Assembly: GCA_004558535.1 (NCBI GenBank) | Contig: SFCP01000005.1 | Location: 1 to 64,000 of the forward strand | Direction of reading: 5' to 3' | Source: Bacteroidales bacterium | GTDB taxonomy: Bacteria > Bacteroidota > Bacteroidia > Bacteroidales > Bacteroidaceae | Length of the DNA stretch: 64,000 nt | Shown here: one piece after another, positions 1 to 6,451 of the stretch | How the letters are laid out: each line of letters begins with the position of its first letter | How positions within the stretch are numbered: position 1 is the first letter of the stretch | Position numbers and translations under genes: made by a program | Notes under the pieces: generated by a model | Databases searched by the model: none | What the model saw: the letters and a program-made list of their open reading frames with translations, nothing else | Told to the model about the DNA's origin: nothing

Positions 1-86
1 TTAAGTCCTTTCCCGGTGTTTCGGAAAGGCATTGGGCGGTGAATTGCCGGCATTTCCGCGTCTGTAAAAGGGACTCCTCCATATAT

Positions 87-170
87 AAAAGGCATTCCGT
101 CATTCGCAAAAGGCATTCCGCCGTTCGCAAAAGGCATTCCGCCGTTCGCAAAAGGCATTCCGCCATTCGT
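87..170. repeat. 21-bp tandem repeat array, about four units
   Basis: Four consecutive 21-bp units begin at 87, 108, 129 and 150. Each starts AAAAGGCATTCCG and ends in TTCGC or TTCGT. A degenerate unit precedes them at about 66-86. The period is a multiple of three, so any forward frame through it reads as seven-residue repeats (KRHSAVR). I regard that as a by-product, because nothing around it looks like a coding gene. Confidence 0.9.
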
Positions 171-291
171 AAATCCGGCTTGTGCATCGAACCGCGCCTG
201 TGGCACGCGCGTGTCGCGGGCGCGGAACGGTCGTGTCGCAGGCGCGGAACGCGCGTGCCGCGCCTGCGGTCCGACGCGGAAACCCTTTTTG

Positions 292-468
292 GAAATTAGG
301 AATTAGGAATTGGCCATTCGGCGGAATTTGGGACTGAACCTACGCAGAGGTCGGGCAATTATTTAGCATTAGTGCCGGATGGGAAATTGCATATTACGGG
401 TGGCGGCTCGGCAATTAGAGCAAGCTTTATCACTCCTGCCGAATGGCCAATTCCTAATTCCTAATTTC
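292..468. repeat. Perfect 31-bp inverted repeat flanking 115 bp
   Basis: Positions 292-322 are the exact reverse complement of 438-468. The arms contain the GGAATTAGGAATTGGCC core that also forms the neighbouring tandem array. The 115-bp interior (323-437) contains no gene apart from the last codons of the frameshifted sulfatase reading frame that stops at 369. The structure could be a small invertible segment, a MITE-like remnant, or two opposed copies of one short repeat. The sequence alone does not decide. Confidence 0.85.
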
Positions 469-2483
469 TCATTCCTAATTCCTGATGGCCAATTCCTAAT
501 TCCTGACGGCCAATTCCTAATTCCTTCTCGGGATCGCCCTGTTGCGGGTTTTGCCCTGCTCCACCAGCACTTCGGTGGCCTGCAGCATGGAGAAGCAGTA
601 GTCGCGCAGGCTTTGGTGGGCCGCGGTGGGCGCGCAGGGTAGCAGAAGGCGCGCTCCGCATCGGGGTTGTAGACGTACAGGTGCTCGGCATCGCGGGCCG
701 CCACGGTGTTGTCGGCGGAATAGAAGATGCAGGGGCGCTGCTCGCGAAGCAGGTCTATGCCGAAATGCTGGCGCACGTAGGGCAGGCGGAGCAGACCCAG
801 GATGGTCGGAGCGATGTCTACTTGTCCCGCCCAAGCTTCGTCGCGTCCGCGCGGCGTATCTGCGCCGTAGAAAATCAGCGGCACGTGGTTGTAGGAAGCC
901 GGCAGTTCGCAGTCGGCCTGACCCACCATTTTCCCGTGGTCACCTACGAACACGAAAATCGTATTTTCAAACCACTTCTCGCGCCGGGCGGCCTGCATGA
1001 ACCGCCCGATGGCCCAGTCGGCGTACTCCACAATCGCCTGCTCCATCTCGGCCGAGCGCGGGCGAAACGACGCCGGCAGCACGTAGGGCGGGTGGTTGCT
1101 GATGGTGAGCAGGGTGGCGAAGAACGGGCGGCCCGTGGCGGCGTGGCGGCGCAGGACGGGCAGGGCATAGTCGAACAGGAAATCGTCCTGCACGCCGAAA
1201 TGGTTGGCCACCTTCTCGGCCGGGTAATTTTCCTGGGCATATATTTCTCCGTAACCGTTGGTTCGGAGGAAGGCATTCATATTGTCGTACTGCGATTCGT
1301 GCGTCATGAAAAAGAGGGTGGAGTAGCCCGCTTCGCGCAGCACCGTGGGCAGTCCGTCGTAGGTAGGAATGGCCGACCCCTTCATGGCGTTTCGTTTCAG
1401 GATGGAGGGGAAGGAGTAGAGTGTGGCGTAGAGCCCGTGGTTCGTATGGTTGCCCGCCGAATAGCAATTGGCGAAGAGGCGGCCGCCGCGGGCCAGGCTG
1501 TCTATCGCAGGCGTCAGTTTGGTGCCGCCCAGGCAGCCCGTGAGGTCGGCCGACATCGACTCCATCAGCACCAGGACCACGTTGCGCCCCGTCGGTGCCC
1601 CCTCGGGGGTGATGCGGTCGGCTATCGGCGAAACCTGCGGCAGGCCCTGTCGTCCCAGCAGGCGTTGTGCGTTGCGCACGGCAGCCTCGTCGTCCATCAG
1701 GTGCAGGCGTGCGTTTTCCGGGCGCAGGTCGTCGAGCGTACTTTGCAGGAGGCAGAACATCGGGTTGACGCCCAACTGGTTCAGGATGGGGCTGTCGCAG
1801 AAGTAGGCTGCGCTGATCTTGATGGGGTTGTAGCCCACGCGGCCGCGGATGCCGAAGAGGCAGAGGCCGCAGAGGGCGAGCGTCAGGACTACGTCGGTGA
1901 TGCGCCCCGCTGCCGGGCGGACGGGAGCGCCCGTCACGGACTTCCGCCAAGCCCTGCCGTAGCGGCGCAGCAGCAGGCAGAACGCCGCGGAGAACAGGAA
2001 GAAGTAAGCGATGTACAGGTAGTAGGAAGACTCGCCGAACATCATGCCCAGCGTCGTCCCGCCGTAGGAGGCCCAGTTCCAAATCGAGGAATTGAGGATT
2101 TTGGTGAAGTAGGCGAAGTAAGGGATGTTGGCGGCGGTGGCCATAAATACCAATGTGTAGAACGCGCCGAAGTAGCAGCCCAGCGGGCGGACCACCCGGT
2201 GCCAGCCGCGGCCCACGCAGGCTGTCACAAGCACGACCACGAGGGCCGGCAGGAGCAGGTAGCAGGAAATGACGTTGTCAAACCACAGACCGCGCAGGAA
2301 AGCCGTGGCCGTCAGGGCCACGTCGCCGCGCACATCGTCCGTCAGTTGGCCGCGCACGGCTACATAGAACAGGCCGCGCAGCACGGACTGGAACGCAAGG
2401 GCGGTCAGGTGGACCATCAGCAGGTACTTCAGGCTGTTTCTCAAGGGGGCGGACCATCGCAGGTCCTCTTTTTTCAGAAGCAT
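369..2483 (-). CDS. LTA synthase-like membrane sulfatase, C-terminus frameshifted
   Basis: This is a membrane-anchored alkaline-phosphatase-superfamily protein of the lipoteichoic acid synthase/phosphoglycerol transferase type, which moves phospho-alcohol groups on the outer face of the inner membrane. About five membrane helices lie near residues 20-40, 72-92, 102-120, 155-172 and 197-213. The catalytic domain starts near 300, with VLVLMESMSADL, the likely nucleophile Thr347 in GNHTNHG, and later VFVGDHGKM. The start is set at ATG 2483, just before the first helix; the open frame upstream is not protein-like. Near 635-645 the family-like C-terminus jumps to another frame (LRDYCFSMLQATEVLVEQG, stopping at 517). 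The uninterrupted frame instead runs into 21-bp repeat DNA and stops at 369. The break is either a real frameshift that replaces the last ~35 residues or a sequencing error. Confidence 0.8.
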   Translation of the reverse strand: MLLKKEDLRWSAPLRNSLKYLLMVHLTALAFQSVLRGLFYVAVRGQLTDDVRGDVALTATAFLRGLWFDNVISCYLLLPALVVVLVTACVGRGWHRVVRPLGCYFGAFYTLVFMATAANIPYFAYFTKILNSSIWNWASYGGTTLGMMFGESSYYLYIAYFFLFSAAFCLLLRRYGRAWRKSVTGAPVRPAAGRITDVVLTLALCGLCLFGIRGRVGYNPIKISAAYFCDSPILNQLGVNPMFCLLQSTLDDLRPENARLHLMDDEAAVRNAQRLLGRQGLPQVSPIADRITPEGAPTGRNVVLVLMESMSADLTGCLGGTKLTPAIDSLARGGRLFANCYSAGNHTNHGLYATLYSFPSILKRNAMKGSAIPTYDGLPTVLREAGYSTLFFMTHESQYDNMNAFLRTNGYGEIYAQENYPAEKVANHFGVQDDFLFDYALPVLRRHAATGRPFFATLLTISNHPPYVLPASFRPRSAEMEQAIVEYADWAIGRFMQAARREKWFENTIFVFVGDHGKMVGQADCELPASYNHVPLIFYGADTPRGRDEAWAGQVDIAPTILGLLRLPYVRQHFGIDLLREQRPCIFYSADNTVAARDAEHLYVYNPDAERAFCYPARPPRPTKACATTASPCCRPPKCWWSRAKPATGRSREGIRNWPSGIRNWPSGIRNEKLGIRNWPFGRSDKACSNCRAATRNMQFPIRH
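443..526. repeat. 21-bp tandem array built on CCAATTCCTAATTCCT
   Basis: The unit CCAATTCCTAATTCCTGA plus a short GC part recurs with 21-bp spacing through this stretch. One unit is altered (CATTCCTAATTCC). Related single copies lie at about 292-315 and 4971-4999. On the minus strand in the sulfatase frame the array is read as repeats of GIRNWPS, so the annotated C-terminus of that protein comes from repeat DNA. Confidence 0.85.
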
Positions 2484-2649
2484 AGGGCGGATTTTTTTAC
2501 GTGGGGGGAGTGGGGCGGCCGCGTCCGGACAGCTGCCGCTTTCGTGCGGCGGATGGGGGAGGGCCGGGGCAGTCTTGACAGCCGTGACTGCGCCGAAATG
2601 GTGCGCGGCAGGCCCGTAAGTGGCCTTAAATCGCCGAAGCACCGCCAAA

Positions 2650-2684
2650 TTTGCGACAAAGGTAAGAAAAAATCCTTATCTTTG
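2650..2684 (+). promoter_or_regulatory. Bacteroidetes-type promoter for the LolD-like gene
   Basis: TTTG at 2650-2653 and TATCTTTG at 2677-2684 match the Bacteroidetes -33/-7 pattern, with a slightly long spacer. The coding start is about 60 nt downstream. CAAAGGTA at 2657-2664 reads TACCTTTG on the other strand, so a divergent promoter for the sulfatase gene may overlap it. Confidence 0.55.
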
Positions 2685-2745
2685 TGCCGTTTTCCCGCCG
2701 CCGGCCCCTGCTGTGGCCGGTTGGGACAAAATCGCACGCACGAAT

Positions 2746-3399
2746 ATGATTACCCTTCAGAACATCCGCAAATCTTTCGGCTCGCTGGAAGTCCTCAAAG
2801 GCATCGACCTGACAATCGGCCGCGAGGAAGTGGTCAGCATTGTCGGACCCAGCGGTGCCGGCAAGACCACGCTGCTGCAAATCATGGGCACCCTCTACCG
2901 CCCCGATGCCGGACGGGTGGAAATTGCCGGGACCGATGTCCTCGCCCTGAGCCGCAATGCGCTCTCGCGCTTCCGCTGCGAGCACCTGGGCTTCATTTTT
3001 CAGTTTCATCAGTTGCTGCCGGAATTTACCGCCCTCGAGAACGTGATGATCCCGGGCTACATCGCCCGGCGCAGCAACGGCGAGGTGAAGCGCCGCGCCG
3101 AGGAACTGCTCCGCTTCATGGGACTGGCCGACCGCGCCGGGCACAAGCCGGCGCAGCTCTCGGGCGGCGAGCAGCAGCGGGTGGCCGTGGCACGCGCCTT
3201 GATGAACAAACCCGACGTCGTGCTGGCCGACGAGCCCTCGGGAAGCCTGGACAGCCGCAACAAGCAGGAGCTCCACAGCCTCTTCTTTGAGCTGCGCGAG
3301 AAGATGGGGCAGACTTTCGTCATCGTGACCCACGACGAGGAACTCGCACGTACCACCGACCGCACCATCCATATCGTGGACGGCGTCGTCAGCGAGTAG
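2746..3399 (+). CDS. lolD: LolD-type ABC transporter ATP-binding protein
   Basis: This is a 217-residue ATPase of the LolD/MacB family, which powers lipoprotein release or related envelope export from the inner membrane. Visible motifs are Walker [10 protein letters not shown] near residue 37, the Q-loop around [10 protein letters not shown], the signature [15 protein letters not shown], Walker [14 protein letters not shown] and the switch histidine in VTHDEELA. The start is ATG 2746 ([12 protein letters not shown]), the usual N-terminus of the family; the longer open frame from 2620 covers the promoter and is rejected. No permease lies beside it, so the partner (LolCE- or FtsX-like) must be elsewhere. 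The exact cargo is inferred from family only. Confidence 0.85.
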   Translation: MITLQNIRKSFGSLEVLKGIDLTIGREEVVSIVGPSGAGKTTLLQIMGTLYRPDAGRVEIAGTDVLALSRNALSRFRCEHLGFIFQFHQLLPEFTALENVMIPGYIARRSNGEVKRRAEELLRFMGLADRAGHKPAQLSGGEQQRVAVARALMNKPDVVLADEPSGSLDSRNKQELHSLFFELREKMGQTFVIVTHDEELARTTDRTIHIVDGVVSE

Positions 3400-3484
3400 C
3401 TGCCTTCGCCCGCTGTGTGTATATATTTATAGGAGTGCTCCCTGCCTTTCCGCACTCCCCCTTTCCCCGAAAAATACCAAGCTT

Positions 3485-4420
3485 ATGCAACTCGGCAATT
3501 GGAATGACCTGACCATTACGCGCTTCACGGACCACGGCGCCTACCTCGACGGGGGCGAAGTGGGCGAGATACTGATGCCCAAGTCCTACGTGGAGGACAC
3601 GATGCGCCCCGGCGACCTTGTCACCGTCTTTGTATACCTGGACCAGGAGGAGCGCCTGGTCGCTACGACCGAGACACCGCTGGCCCGCGTGGGACAGTTT
3701 GCCTGCCTCCGCGTGAATTGGGTCAACGAGTACGGCGCATTTCTCGACTGGGGCCTGATGAAGGACCTCTTCGTGCCCTTTCGCGAGCAGAAGCGCCGCA
3801 TGGAGATGGGGCGCAGCTACTTGGTCTATATTTATGTCGACGAGGCCACGCAGCGCATCGTGGGCACTGCCAAGGTGGAGCGCTACCTGCGCGCCGCCGG
3901 TCCCGATGAATATCGGCGCGGCAGCGAGGTGGAAATCCTGGTGCAGCAGCCGACGGAGCTGGGCTACAAGGTCATTGTCGACAATGCCTGCGCCGGCCTG
4001 GTCTACCACAACCAGACGTATGCCCGCCTCGCTCCCGGCGAGCGCCTGCGCGGCTTTGTGAGCAACGTGCGGCCGGACGGGAAGCTCGACATCTCGCTCC
4101 AGAGCCTCGGCACCGACCGCTTTCGCGACTTTGCCGAAGTGCTGTGCGAGGAACTCGAGGCCGCGGGCGGCAGTCTGCCCTTTGGCGACGCCTCGCCCGC
4201 CGAGGCCATCGCCGACCGCTTCGGCGTGAGCAAGAAAACCTTCAAGCGCGCCCTCGGCACGCTCTACAAGCAGGGACGGGTGGCCCTGCAGCCCGAGGAG
4301 GTCCGCCTCCTGTCCGGCCACGTAGCCCCTGCTCCTGCCGAGCCGCGCCCCGCCCGCTCCCGCCGGCCCGGTGCACCCCGCAAAAACGGCTTTTCGCGGC
4401 CGCGAAGGGGCGAGAAATAG
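3485..4420 (+). CDS. CvfB-like S1 RNA-binding protein
   Basis: A 311-residue protein of the CvfB/YitL family. Three S1-like OB-fold repeats occupy about residues 1-60, 70-130 and 140-210 (WVNEYGAFLDWG and VDNACAGLVYHN are recognisable S1 strands). A winged-helix segment follows near 225-285 (AIADRFGVSKKTFKRALGTLYKQGRV). The extreme C-terminus is basic and proline-rich (RPARSRRPGAPRKN). Family members bind RNA and affect expression of many genes; the target here is unknown. The gene lies 85 nt after lolD on the same strand and may share its transcript. Confidence 0.85.
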   Translation: MQLGNWNDLTITRFTDHGAYLDGGEVGEILMPKSYVEDTMRPGDLVTVFVYLDQEERLVATTETPLARVGQFACLRVNWVNEYGAFLDWGLMKDLFVPFREQKRRMEMGRSYLVYIYVDEATQRIVGTAKVERYLRAAGPDEYRRGSEVEILVQQPTELGYKVIVDNACAGLVYHNQTYARLAPGERLRGFVSNVRPDGKLDISLQSLGTDRFRDFAEVLCEELEAAGGSLPFGDASPAEAIADRFGVSKKTFKRALGTLYKQGRVALQPEEVRLLSGHVAPAPAEPRPARSRRPGAPRKNGFSRPRRGEK

Positions 4421-4469
4421 GACAAAAAGAACTTTTTTTAAGGCAAAAAGCAATTTTTTTGAGATTTCC

Positions 4470-4500
4470 TTTGGATTGTCCGAAATTGTCCTTATCTTTG
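4470..4500 (+). promoter_or_regulatory. Promoter of candidate small RNA A
   Basis: TTTG at 4470-4473, 19 nt, then TATCTTTG at 4493-4500, a strong match to the Bacteroidetes housekeeping promoter. No coding start follows before the terminator at 4553-4589. Confidence 0.7.
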
Positions 4501-4506
4501 CCCGCG

Positions 4507-4589
4507 AAACGAACGAAGAATAGTTTTTTCATCTCTATATAAGTTCTGTGAGGTTGCCTTCCGTTGTGAAATGTGAGGCAACTTTTTTT
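4507..4589 (+). ncRNA. Candidate small RNA A, about 83 nt
   Basis: A good promoter ends at 4500 and an intrinsic terminator ends at 4589: stem GTTGCCT 4553-4559 paired with AGGCAAC 4576-4582, followed by seven T. No plausible reading frame with a ribosome site lies between. The predicted RNA has a U-rich, probably single-stranded 5' half. It does not match a family I know. It could also be the short 3' tail of a terminated transcript, but the promoter argues for an independent RNA. Confidence 0.5.
4553..4589 (+). terminator. Intrinsic terminator of small RNA A
   Basis: Seven-base-pair stem GTTGCCT/AGGCAAC with a 16-nt loop and a seven-T tail. Confidence 0.75.
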
Positions 4590-4680
4590 GTGTACCTCCG
4601 CGAAGGACGTCCCTGCGGGCGGGGTGCGCAGACCGGCCCGGCGGCCGGCGGACCGAAATGTTAAAACGGGAAAGACCGGA

Positions 4681-4712
4681 TTTGGATTTCATCGAAAAAT
4701 GCAGTATATTTG
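4681..4712 (+). promoter_or_regulatory. Promoter of module B
   Basis: TTTG, exactly 20 nt, TATATTTG, embedded in the family context GATTTGGATTT then GAAAAATG. Confidence 0.75.
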
Positions 4713-4721
4713 CCAAGCAAA

Positions 4722-4760
4722 GGAGGAAGCTGTGCGCCAGGTGCCGCTTCCTCCTTTTTT
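4722..4760 (+). terminator. Hairpin terminator of module B
   Basis: Stem GGAGGAAGC 4722-4730 with GCTTCCTCC 4746-4754, then six T. It begins only 9 nt after the -7 element, so the predicted RNA is about 42 nt and almost all stem-loop. Confidence 0.85.
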
Positions 4761-4782
4761 AGGTCCTGCCTGCGGGCAAAAT

Positions 4783-4900
4783 TACAAAGGACTTGGTCGA
4801 AACTACCAAGCACTTGGTTTTATCTACGTCCCGGTTGCTTGAAATTAGTCGGCACTTGGATAAAACGGATTGGCGCTTGGTAGGAAAAATCCGGCACAAA
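4783..4900. repeat. Degenerate 21-bp repeat array of module B
   Basis: On the minus strand, units beginning CCAAGTGCTTGGTAG, CCAAGTCCTTTGTAA and CCAAGTGCCGACTAA recur with roughly 21-bp spacing. This is the most decayed array of the family together with copy G. Confidence 0.65.
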
Positions 4901-5141
4901 ACGGCCCTTTAAGAAAGTTTACGTTAAATCTGCTTATGCACTTCTGTGCAGTTCTGGCTTCCTTTTAATTAGAAATTAGGAGTTAGGAATTAGGAATTGG
5001 GCTGCGGGATTTTATGACGAGGTGGGCATGGAGCGCCATGCCGCCCCAAAGTCCTATGATATGCCCTTCCGGCCACATGACGAGGCACGCTATGGAGCGC
5101 GGGTTGCCGGATGGCTGGCCGGATGGGGCAGAGAAGCCCAC

Positions 5142-5173
5142 AAAAAAGGGCGGACCGTTTGGGAGGGTCCGCC
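5142..5173 (-). terminator. Terminator after upp
   Basis: On the minus strand GGCGGACC (5173-5166) pairs with GGTCCGCC (5156-5149), followed by CTTTTTTG. It lies 55 nt past the upp stop and closes the long minus-strand gene series that starts at 15351. Confidence 0.85.
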
Positions 5174-5227
5174 GGGATGGTTTCTTGTAGGGTCGGGGGT
5201 GGGACTGTGCCGCAGGGGCGTGCTGCC

Positions 5228-5893
5228 TCAGGGCTTGAAGGACAGTTTTTCGCCGAACGAGAGGTCGCCGGCATCGCCCAGCCCGGGCACGATGTAGGCG
5301 TTCTCGTTCAGGTGGTCGTCGACAGCAGCCACCCACAGCGTCACGTCGTCGCCCGGAAAGGCTTCCTGCAGGCGGGCGATGCCCTCGGGAGCGGCGATGG
5401 CGCAGCAGATATGCAGGTTGGCGGGATGGCCGGCGCGCAGGAACGCCTGGTGTGCCGCCACGAGGCTGCCGCCGGTGGCCAGCATCGGGTCTACGAGCAG
5501 GAAAGTGCTGCCCTCGAGATGCGGCGCGGCCAGATAGTCCAGGTGGATGCTGATGTGGTCGGCGCTGCCCTCCTCGCGGTAGGCTGCCACAAAGCCGGCG
5601 TCGGCACTGTCGAAGACATCCAGAAAACCTTCGTGAAAGGCCAGTCCGGCGCGGAGCACGGTGCCCACCACCACACGGTCGGAGAGCTGGCGCACGGCGC
5701 GGATGCCGAGCGGTGTCCGGACTTCGCGCGGCGCGTAGTGCAGGGTCTTGCTCAGGTCGTAGGCCATGCAGCGCGCTATGCGGCGCAGGTTTTCGCGGAA
5801 CAGCAGGCGGCGCTGCTGCACATGGGCGTCGCGCAGCTCTGCCATATAGTTGTTGACCATCGAGTCGGTCTTCTCCAAATTGATTACGTTCAT
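5228..5893 (-). CDS. upp: Uracil phosphoribosyltransferase
   Basis: This cytoplasmic enzyme makes UMP from uracil and PRPP in pyrimidine salvage. The 221-residue product has VVVGTVLRAGLAFHEGFLDVF, the PRPP-binding loop VDPMLATGGS and the C-terminal GLGDAGDLSFGEKLSF region typical of UPRTases, with the usual length. The start at 5893 (MNVINLEKTDSMVNNYMAELRD) fits Bacteroidetes homologues. It is the last gene of the minus-strand series, 46 nt after the thioesterase gene, and is followed by the terminator at 5142-5173. Confidence 0.95.
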   Translation of the reverse strand: MNVINLEKTDSMVNNYMAELRDAHVQQRRLLFRENLRRIARCMAYDLSKTLHYAPREVRTPLGIRAVRQLSDRVVVGTVLRAGLAFHEGFLDVFDSADAGFVAAYREEGSADHISIHLDYLAAPHLEGSTFLLVDPMLATGGSLVAAHQAFLRAGHPANLHICCAIAAPEGIARLQEAFPGDDVTLWVAAVDDHLNENAYIVPGLGDAGDLSFGEKLSFKP

Positions 5894-5939
5894 ATCGGTC
5901 TTTTTTGCTTGGTGGATGCGGTGGAAAGTTGGGGAGCGG

Positions 5940-6413
5940 CTATTCCTCGACGTGGCAGCCCTCGAAAAACATCTCGGTGCGGGCCTTTTCGGGCGGGAAG
6001 GTGAAATACGTACAGGTGGCCTTGGTGCAGAGCCGGCCTTCGCTGTCGAGCAGTTCGGCCTCGATGTTCACGATGTTGCGCCGCTGCTCGCCCAGCCGTG
6101 CCCGCAGTGTGATGGGGCCGCCGTTGGTGGCCACGGGGCGCAGGAAGCGTGTCTCCATCTTCGAGGTGACGCCCGCGGTCTGCAACTTCCGCATCACCAC
6201 CCAGGCACAGATTTCATCGAGCAGCACGCTCTGTATGCCGCCGTGCAGGGTGTTGAGCCAGCCCTGGTACTCCGTCTGCGGCTGCCACACGGAGACGATG
6301 TCTTCGCCCTCTTCGGTAAATTCCATCTTCACGCCAAAGGGGTTGTGGGGCGCACAGCCGAAGCAGTTGTAGCCCTCCAAGTGCAGGAAGGGGTTGATTA
6401 TTTTCTTAGCCAT
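5940..6413 (-). CDS. PaaI-type hotdog-fold thioesterase
   Basis: A 157-residue protein with the hotdog acyl-CoA thioesterase motif (LNTLHGGIQSVLLDE, about residues 52-66) and a C-terminal half FLRPVATNGGPITLRARL typical of PaaI/YbgC-like enzymes. An N-terminal CFGCAPHNPFGVKMEF segment is shared by many homologues. The acyl substrate cannot be read from the sequence. It lies between the TPR lipoprotein gene and upp on the same strand with short gaps (38 and 46 nt). Confidence 0.85.
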   Translation of the reverse strand: MAKKIINPFLHLEGYNCFGCAPHNPFGVKMEFTEEGEDIVSVWQPQTEYQGWLNTLHGGIQSVLLDEICAWVVMRKLQTAGVTSKMETRFLRPVATNGGPITLRARLGEQRRNIVNIEAELLDSEGRLCTKATCTYFTFPPEKARTEMFFEGCHVEE

Positions 6414-6451
6414 GATAGGTATTGAGTATTATGGAGCGTATGGTCGCGGCG

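Larger units (their letters stand above)
4655..4930 (+). repeat. Dispersed intergenic module, copy B
   Basis: This is a 276-bp copy of the five-member family. Parts in order: box GAAATGTTAA 4655-4664; 16 nt; TTTG 4681-4684; 20 nt; TATATTTG 4705-4712; hairpin terminator 4722-4760; degenerate 21-bp repeats about 4783-4900; far box with GTTTACGTTAAA 4917-4928. Here the repeats read AAGTGC on the minus strand, opposite to the promoter. It sits between the CvfB-like gene and upp. Confidence 0.8.

Noticed and set aside
39..299. 86-codon frame at the window start
   Set aside because: Composed of the 21-bp repeat and GC-rich low-complexity DNA; no homology recognised and no promoter or ribosome site.
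681..3290. Very long antisense frames (for example 681-3290, 23520-25550, 40317-42545)
   Set aside because: High-GC coding regions often leave the opposite strand open; these mirror well-recognised genes and have no protein-like composition.
4655..4930. Insertion sequence as explanation for module B and its relatives
   Set aside because: No transposase, no terminal inverted repeats and no target duplications could be seen. A MITE-like origin stays possible but is not shown.
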